DNA of 64,000 nt from assembly GCF_029023785.1 (NCBI RefSeq), contig NZ_CP118955.1, forward strand, positions 928,501 through 992,500, given 5' to 3'. A program made the translations under genes and the position numbers. Below the pieces are notes generated by a model. That model worked only from the letters and a program-made list of their open reading frames with translations, made no database searches and was not told where the DNA came from. The stretch comes from Enterococcus faecium. Its GTDB lineage: Bacteria > Bacillota > Bacilli > Lactobacillales > Enterococcaceae. Shown in pieces: positions 56,745-64,000 of the stretch (within the stretch, counting starts at the first letter, position 1; the number at the start of each line of letters is the position of its first letter).

Positions 56745-57557
56745 ATGTTACGTTTTTTTCCGCAAAAAAACAAATATATTCAAGAAAAAAGCGAATTTCA
56801 ATTTAATACCGATGGACCAATTCCTCAGCACATTGCCATCATCATGGACGGCAATGGTCGTTGGGCGCAAAACCGTCGTTTGCCACGAGTTGCTGGCCAT
56901 AAAGAAGGCATGGAAACAGTAAAGAAAGTCACAAAAAAAGCATCAAGGCTTGGAGTGAAAGTGTTGACGCTTTATGCCTTTTCGACTGAAAACTGGAAGC
57001 GACCAAAAGATGAAGTAAGTTTTCTCATGCAACTACCTGTCGACTTCTTTGATACGTTCGTACCAGAATTGATTAAAGAAAATGTCAAAGTTCATGTCAT
57101 GGGTTATGAAAACGTATTGCCAGAACATACGCAAGATGCTGTAAGACGTGCAATTGAGCAAACAAAAAACAATACTGGAATGGTATTGAATTTTGCTTTG
57201 AATTATGGAAGTAGAGCAGAGATCGTGACTGCTGTCCAAGAAATTGCCGAAGAAGTAGCAAAAGGAGAAATACACGCAGAAGAAATCGATGATGAATTGA
57301 TTGCTAAGCATTTAATGACAGGTTTCTTGCCTAAAGAGTTACAAGATCCTGAGCTGATGATCCGTACAAGTGGAGAAGAGCGAATTAGTAATTTTCTGTT
57401 ATGGCAGATCGCATATAGTGAGCTGTATTTTACAAAAGCGCTTTGGCCTGATTTTGATGGTGCGCATCTTGAAGAAGCAATCGCCTCTTATCAAAATCGA
57501 GACCGTCGATTCGGCGGTGTAAAAAAAACAGAAGATGAGAAAGGGGATCAGTCATGA
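56745..57557 (+). CDS. uppS: Isoprenyl transferase (undecaprenyl diphosphate synthase)
   Basis: This 270-residue enzyme builds the C55 carrier for cell wall synthesis from FPP and IPP. HIAIIMDGNGRWAQNRRLPRVAGHKEG (with the catalytic Asp), YAFSTENWKRP and LMIRTSGEERISNFLLWQIAYSEL are the family motifs. TAGGAGG precedes the ATG. It overlaps cdsA by ATGA. Confidence 0.96.
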   Translation: MLRFFPQKNKYIQEKSEFQFNTDGPIPQHIAIIMDGNGRWAQNRRLPRVAGHKEGMETVKKVTKKASRLGVKVLTLYAFSTENWKRPKDEVSFLMQLPVDFFDTFVPELIKENVKVHVMGYENVLPEHTQDAVRRAIEQTKNNTGMVLNFALNYGSRAEIVTAVQEIAEEVAKGEIHAEEIDDELIAKHLMTGFLPKELQDPELMIRTSGEERISNFLLWQIAYSELYFTKALWPDFDGAHLEEAIASYQNRDRRFGGVKKTEDEKGDQS

Positions 57558-58354
57558 AACAACGTGTGATCACAGCAGCTGTGGCGCTAGTCTTGTTTAT
57601 TCCGATTATATGGATCGGAGGCATAGCGGTTGAGCTTACAGCAGCAATCTTAGCGGTAGTAGGAGTTTACGAGCTGTTCCGGATGAAAGGATTGACACTC
57701 TTAAGTTTTGAAGGAGTTTTATCCGCCGTTGGTGCAGTGTTACTTGTTTTGCCAAAAGAAAGATGGTTTTTCTTTCTTCCAGAGAATGTAAGTACATTTA
57801 TGTTATTTTATCTTATAGTTATGATTCTTTTAGGAACATCAGTTATTTCTAAAAATACGTATACGATTGATGAAGCAGGTTTTCCTGTGCTTGTCAGCTT
57901 GTATGTGGGAATAGGTTTCCAGAATTTTGTCAATGCACGAACAGAAAGCTTGGCTGTTTTGATATTTGGTCTATTTATTGTTTGGGCAACTGATATCGGA
58001 GCATATATGGTTGGTCGACGTTATGGTCAGCATAAGTTAAGTCCTGATATTTCGCCCAACAAAACGATTGAAGGTGCGCTCGGTGGTATCGGTAGTGCTG
58101 TTGTAGTCGCATTTCTTTATTTATTGCTATACCCAGCAAAAGAACTATTCAATCATGGTATGTTTGTCATGCTTCTGATGACGATTATTTTTTCAGCAGT
58201 CGGACAATTTGGTGATTTGGTCGAATCTGCAATCAAACGTCATTATGATGTGAAAGACTCGGGAAATATCTTACCAGGCCATGGTGGAATCTTAGACCGT
58301 TTCGACAGTTTGCTGTTTGTATTTCCTATCATGCATTTATTTGGCATTATTTAG
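57554..58354 (+). CDS. cdsA: Phosphatidate cytidylyltransferase
   Basis: This 266-residue membrane enzyme makes CDP-diacylglycerol for phospholipid synthesis. It has seven or eight membrane segments and the C-terminal signature SAIKRHYDVKDSGNILPGHGGILDRFDSLL. The start lies in an ATGA overlap with uppS. A hairpin follows before rseP. Confidence 0.95.
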   Translation: MKQRVITAAVALVLFIPIIWIGGIAVELTAAILAVVGVYELFRMKGLTLLSFEGVLSAVGAVLLVLPKERWFFFLPENVSTFMLFYLIVMILLGTSVISKNTYTIDEAGFPVLVSLYVGIGFQNFVNARTESLAVLIFGLFIVWATDIGAYMVGRRYGQHKLSPDISPNKTIEGALGGIGSAVVVAFLYLLLYPAKELFNHGMFVMLLMTIIFSAVGQFGDLVESAIKRHYDVKDSGNILPGHGGILDRFDSLLFVFPIMHLFGII

Positions 58355-58360
58355 TAAGTA

Positions 58361-58410
58361 TACCTGCGTTTCTTTGTGAATTTCATAAAAGACGCAGGTT
58401 TTTATTTTTC
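58361..58410 (+). terminator. Hairpin after cdsA
   Basis: ACCTGCGTTTCTT pairs with AAAGACGCAGGT, followed by a T-rich run; a likely terminator or attenuator before rseP. Confidence 0.7.
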
Positions 58411-58514
58411 ATTATATTGATACTATTGGTGTCTTTGGTATACTATGGTAAAATTATAGTGTTTTATCGTTGTTTTATAAAAAACACAAAAAACAAGTAA
58501 AGGAGAAAAAAGCT

Positions 58515-59783
58515 ATGAAAACGATTCTGACATTTATCATCGTTTTTGGTATATTAGTGATTGTTCATGAGTTTGGTCATTTCTTCTTTGCGAAACGATC
58601 AGGAATCCTCGTCCGCGAATTTGCTATCGGTATGGGTCCGAAAATTTATGGGCATCAAGCAAAAGACGGGACAACATATACGCTTCGCCTATTACCTATT
58701 GGCGGTTATGTTCGAATGGCAGGCAATGGGGATGATGAAACAGAAATGGCACCAGGAATGCCTCTTTCTCTTTTACTAAATTCTGACGGCATCGTAGAGA
58801 AGATAAATTTAAGTAAGAAAATCCAATTGACAAATGCTATCCCGATGGAATTGAGCCGTTATGATTTAGAAGATGAGCTGACTATCACTGGTTATGTGAA
58901 TGGAGACGAAACAGAAGTAGTAACCTACCCTGTTGATCACGATGCGACGATTATTGAAAACGACGGAACAGAAATCAGAATTGCGCCAAAAGACGTACAG
59001 TTCCAATCGGCTAAATTGTGGCAGCGTATGCTGACCAACTTTGCTGGACCCATGAATAACTTTATTTTGGCAATCGTGTTATTCATCATTCTGGCATTTA
59101 TGCAAGGTGGTGTTCAAGTGACGAACACTAATCGCGTAGGAGAGATCATGCCTAATGGAGCTGCGGCAGAAGCAGGCTTAAAAGAAAATGATGAGGTAGT
59201 CAGTGTGGACGGAAAAGAAATCCATTCATGGAATGATCTGACAACAGTCATTACGAAAAATCCAGGTAAAACATTAGACTTTAAGATCGAACGAGAAGGT
59301 CAGGTGCAATCTGTCGACGTGACACCGAAATCTGTAGAGTCAAATGGCGAAAAAGTTGGCCAACTTGGTATAAAAGCCCCAATGAATACAGGTTTTATGG
59401 ATAAGATCATTGGAGGGACGCGTCAAGCTTTCAGCGGTTCATTGGAAATTTTCAAAGCCTTAGGATCACTATTTACAGGTTTCAGTTTAGATAAATTAGG
59501 CGGACCTGTCATGATGTACCAATTGTCTTCAGAAGCAGCAAATCAAGGTGTAACAACTGTTATTAGTTTGATGGCGCTTCTTTCAATGAATCTCGGAATC
59601 GTCAATCTGCTTCCGATTCCTGCCTTAGATGGCGGGAAATTAGTCTTGAATATTTTTGAAGGGATTCGCGGGAAACCATTAAGTCAAGAAAAAGAAGGAA
59701 TATTGACATTAGCTGGCTTTGGATTTTTAATGTTGTTGATGGTGCTAGTTACATGGAACGATATTCAACGATTCTTTTTCTAG
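58515..59783 (+). CDS. rseP: Site-2 zinc metalloprotease RseP (Eep)
   Basis: This 422-residue intramembrane protease has the zinc motif HEFGH at residues 18-22 in the first membrane segment, one PDZ domain (about residues 200-285) and the C-terminal NLLPIPALDGGKL site that gives the third ligand. The enterococcal name is Eep, which frees sex pheromone peptides and handles anti-sigma factors. AAAGGAG suits ATG 58515. Its place between cdsA and proS is conserved. Confidence 0.95.
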   Translation: MKTILTFIIVFGILVIVHEFGHFFFAKRSGILVREFAIGMGPKIYGHQAKDGTTYTLRLLPIGGYVRMAGNGDDETEMAPGMPLSLLLNSDGIVEKINLSKKIQLTNAIPMELSRYDLEDELTITGYVNGDETEVVTYPVDHDATIIENDGTEIRIAPKDVQFQSAKLWQRMLTNFAGPMNNFILAIVLFIILAFMQGGVQVTNTNRVGEIMPNGAAAEAGLKENDEVVSVDGKEIHSWNDLTTVITKNPGKTLDFKIEREGQVQSVDVTPKSVESNGEKVGQLGIKAPMNTGFMDKIIGGTRQAFSGSLEIFKALGSLFTGFSLDKLGGPVMMYQLSSEAANQGVTTVISLMALLSMNLGIVNLLPIPALDGGKLVLNIFEGIRGKPLSQEKEGILTLAGFGFLMLLMVLVTWNDIQRFFF

Positions 59784-59829
59784 AAAAAGTTGACAAATAG
59801 GGTATAATAACAAACGATAACTATTTTGA

Positions 59830-61560
<1,731 letters not shown>

Positions 61561-61582
61561 TAAGCGTTAAAACACAGAAAAT

Positions 61583-61611
61583 AAAAATAGCTGAATCAGC
61601 TGTTTTTGACA
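61583..61611 (+). terminator. proS terminator 1
   Basis: Short AGCTGA/TCAGCT stem with A and T flanks. Confidence 0.6.
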
Positions 61612-61630
61612 ATCTGATGATTCGCTTTTA

Positions 61631-61670
61631 AAATTGGAACTGCGATTTGAATCGCAGTTCCAATTTTTTA
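61631..61670 (+). terminator. proS terminator 2
   Basis: TTGGAACTGCGATT pairs perfectly with AATCGCAGTTCCAA and is followed by a T run; it is the stronger of the two. Confidence 0.92.
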
Positions 61671-61771
61671 ATGTAAAACTCAGAAAAAACGAGTATACTA
61701 AAAGGTACTGAAAAAGAAGAGGATAAGATGCGATCAATTGCATTGTTTCTCATCAGAAAGGGCGTATATCT

Positions 61772-64000
61772 TTGTCAGAAAAACGAGATTTATTTGAAAA
61801 ACTGTTGGAACAAATCCAACTAGAGGAAGCAGAAAAAAATCATCCACTGCTTACTGCTGGTGAAATGGATAGTGTAGTGGTCCATCGTAAATCGCGTTTA
61901 TGGGAATTTACGCTACATTTTTCCAAAATTTTGCCTATTATGCTATATCGGTCATTGACTCAGCATCTGACTATCGCTTTTAAAGATATTGCACAAGTCA
62001 AACTGAATATCTTAGCAGATGACCAGACATTCGATGAACAGCTCTTGCAAGATTACTGGGCCCAAGCTTTGGAAAATCAGCAATGCGATACACCACTAGC
62101 ACAGCAAGTATTGAAAACGCAGGTACCTGTGATAAAAGATCGTAAAGTCATCTTGCCAATCGACAGTACAGGAGCTATTTCTTATTTGAAGCAACAATAC
62201 TTGCCATTAGTAGAAGAGTTGTTCGTCAGTTACGGATTCCCAAAATTTCGTATCGAACCAGAAGTGGATGAGCAGCAAGCGGAACGTGTATTGAAACTTT
62301 TTGAAGAACGCAAACAAGAACAGGCAGAAGCCTTTATGAAGCAAGCAGCTGAAAGTCTAGTTGTCCACGAACAAAAGAAAAAGGAAAGAAAAGAGCAATC
62401 GCCAGCTCTTGAAGGACCCATCCAGCTAGGACGAAATATTCCAGCCGATGAACCAACGACACCAATGATCAGTATCGTTGAAGAAGAACGAAGAGTCACA
62501 CTTGAGGGGTACGTATTCGACAAAGAAGTCAGAGAACTACGTTCAAAACGCAAGATCTTGACTTTGAAAATCACAGATTATACTTCATCATTTATCGTCA
62601 AAAAATTCTCGAACGGCGAAAAAGATGAACAAGTATTTGATGCGATCAGTGTCGGTAGCTGGTTAAAGGTACGAGGAAGTATTCAAGAAGATACGTTTGT
62701 CCGTGATTTGGTCATGAATGCGCAAGATATCATAGAAGTCAAACATACACCTCGCAAAGATTATGCTCCTGAAGGGGAAAAACGAGTAGAGCTTCATGTT
62801 CATAGCAATATGAGTACGATGGATGCAACAAACAGCATCTCTGATCTTGTGGCACAAGCAGGAAAATGGGGACACCGAGCTATCGCCATTACAGACCATG
62901 GTGGTGCGCAAGCCTTTCCGGAAGCACATAGTGCTGGAAAAAAAGCAGGTGTGAAAATCTTATACGGCGTGGAAGCGAATGTCGTAGATGATGGTGTCCC
63001 AATTGCTTATAATGATGCACATGAAGCATTGAGTGAAGCCACATACGTCGTATTTGACGTGGAAACGACAGGATTGTCTGCAGTATATGACACGATCATC
63101 GAGCTAGCCGCAGTCAAAATGTATAAAGGAAATGTGATCGAAAGCTTTGATGAATTTATCGATCCAGGACATCCATTGTCACGAACAACGGTAGATCTGA
63201 CTGGTATCACGGATGAAATGGTTCGAGGGTCAAAGTCGGAAGAAGAAGTATTGCGGATGTTCCTTGAATTTTCAAAAGATACAATTTTGGTAGCCCACAA
63301 CGCGGCTTTTGATATGGGGTTCTTGAATACTAGCTACGCAAGGTATGGTATTCCTGAAGCGGCCAATCCAGTCATTGATACGTTGGAATTAGCTAGATAT
63401 CTGTATCCTCAATTCAAACGTTTCGGATTAGGTGTGTTATCTAAAAAGTTTGGTGTTAGCTTGGAACAGCATCACCGAGCAATCTATGATGCTGAAGCAA
63501 CTGGTCACTTAGCATGGATCTTTGTGAAAGAGGCAATGGACAATCATAACATGCTTTATCATGATCAGCTAAATGAGCATATCGGAGAAGGAGATTCTTA
63601 CAAAAGGGCTCGACCTTTCCATGTAACGATTTTAGCAAAAAATCAGGCAGGACTGAAAGATTTGTTCAAACTGATTTCAATGTCGAATGTCGAATACTTC
63701 GAACGCGTCCCACGAATACCACGCTCCCAATTGAAAAAGATGCGTGAAAATCTATTGATCGGCTCAGCTTGTGATAAGGGAGAAATATTCGAAGCCATGA
63801 TGCAAAAAGGGGTAGAAGAGGCAAGAAACCGAGCAAAATTCTATGATTATATTGAAGTTATGCCAAAAGCGGTCTATGCGCCTTTGATCGAGCAAGAATT
63901 GGTAAAAAATGAACATGATTTGGAAGAAATTATCCAAAATTTGGTAGAAATCGGAAAAAGTTTGGATAAAATCGTTGTTGCAACAGGTAATGTACATTAT
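61772..64000 (+). CDS. polC: DNA polymerase III PolC-type, N-terminal part (partial)
   Basis: The frame runs off the right edge with 743 codons visible of about 1440 in the family. It is the Gram-positive replicative polymerase. N-terminal domain and OB region are followed by a PHP domain (HVHSNMSTMDA near residue 341, AITDHGG) that is interrupted by a DEDDh 3'-5' exonuclease (VVFDVETTGL near 425, LVAHNAAFDMGFL, HRAIYDAEATGHLA). The start is TTG at 61772 with AAAGGGCG upstream; an ATG at 61728 is out of frame. Catalytic polymerase motifs lie outside the window. Confidence 0.96.
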   Translation, partial: MSEKRDLFEKLLEQIQLEEAEKNHPLLTAGEMDSVVVHRKSRLWEFTLHFSKILPIMLYRSLTQHLTIAFKDIAQVKLNILADDQTFDEQLLQDYWAQALENQQCDTPLAQQVLKTQVPVIKDRKVILPIDSTGAISYLKQQYLPLVEELFVSYGFPKFRIEPEVDEQQAERVLKLFEERKQEQAEAFMKQAAESLVVHEQKKKERKEQSPALEGPIQLGRNIPADEPTTPMISIVEEERRVTLEGYVFDKEVRELRSKRKILTLKITDYTSSFIVKKFSNGEKDEQVFDAISVGSWLKVRGSIQEDTFVRDLVMNAQDIIEVKHTPRKDYAPEGEKRVELHVHSNMSTMDATNSISDLVAQAGKWGHRAIAITDHGGAQAFPEAHSAGKKAGVKILYGVEANVVDDGVPIAYNDAHEALSEATYVVFDVETTGLSAVYDTIIELAAVKMYKGNVIESFDEFIDPGHPLSRTTVDLTGITDEMVRGSKSEEEVLRMFLEFSKDTILVAHNAAFDMGFLNTSYARYGIPEAANPVIDTLELARYLYPQFKRFGLGVLSKKFGVSLEQHHRAIYDAEATGHLAWIFVKEAMDNHNMLYHDQLNEHIGEGDSYKRARPFHVTILAKNQAGLKDLFKLISMSNVEYFERVPRIPRSQLKKMRENLLIGSACDKGEIFEAMMQKGVEEARNRAKFYDYIEVMPKAVYAPLIEQELVKNEHDLEEIIQNLVEIGKSLDKIVVATGNVHY

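Noticed and set aside
59789..59810. TTGACA and TATAAT before proS as a promoter
   Set aside because: They are only seven bases apart, too close for one sigma-A promoter; one of the two may belong to another pairing.

Overview
The window looks like chromosome of a low-GC Firmicute, most likely Enterococcus of the E. faecium/E. lactis group. This rests on established family knowledge: Gram-positive PolC, LtaS, an arginine-deiminase (arc) cluster, a bile salt hydrolase, class-II GalT and an EbsC/YbaK deacylase occur together with AT-rich spacers and strong GGAGG ribosome binding sites. No strain or species call can be proven from the sequence alone.

Layout. 0-6 kb: the end of a small membrane protein gene, a two-component system, an odd pair encoding an FtsX-like half-permease and an ABC-ATPase-like protein with no Walker A, and ltaS. 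6-13 kb: an rRNA-type methyltransferase, aroD, a YbaK deacylase, a flavoprotein, gdhA and pgi. 13-15 kb: an integrase relic between two near-identical hairpins, a YxeA-like protein and a cluster of very small genes. 15-21.5 kb: a membrane GDPD, a TVP38-family protein, a CMD/cupin pair, a DUF1576 pair, a TetR regulator and tRNA-Ser(CGA). 21.5-26.7 kb: a bile salt hydrolase gene broken by one in-frame TGA, asnB, a YdaT-like protein, rpmG and folA. 26.7-30.6 kb: a Fur-type divergent iron(III)-siderophore ABC system. 30.7-36.2 kb: the conserved 5-FTHF cyclo-ligase/rhomboid/yqgQ/glcK/rhodanese cluster, a DUF488/FAD-protein pair and a DUF3042 protein. 36.4-43 kb: galETR and tsaB-rimI-rimI2-tsaD. 43-50 kb: a Crp/Fnr regulator divergent from arcABC, then a T-box leader with an Arg (CGC) specifier and argS. 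50-53 kb: phnWX and argR. 53-64 kb: the core run rpsB-tsf-pyrH-frr-uppS-cdsA-rseP-proS-polC, with polC cut by the window end.

How it fits together. Arginine is a theme between 43 and 53 kb: catabolism (arcABC), charging (T-box argS), a divergent ArcR-like regulator and an ArgR-family regulator. The arcA upstream region carries several candidate ARG boxes, a 21-bp palindrome and a cre-like site. Iron import is one unit with paired Fur-like operators on divergent promoters. The last 11 kb couples translation factors, lipid and isoprenoid synthesis, a site-2 protease and replication, as in other Firmicutes.

Structure beyond genes. A modular intergenic repeat, resembling what I recall as the EFAR elements of E. 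faecalis, occurs after ltaS, tRNA-Ser, asnB, tsaD and between convergent argS and phnX. Each copy ends in a terminator built on a GGGCTGTGAC/GTCACAGCCC-type stem or a local substitute. No CRISPR array, complete IS element or complete prophage was seen. The strongest candidates for under-described biology are the Walker-A-less ABC-like pair, the small-gene cluster at 13.9-14.95 kb, the DUF1576 pair and the modular repeat family.
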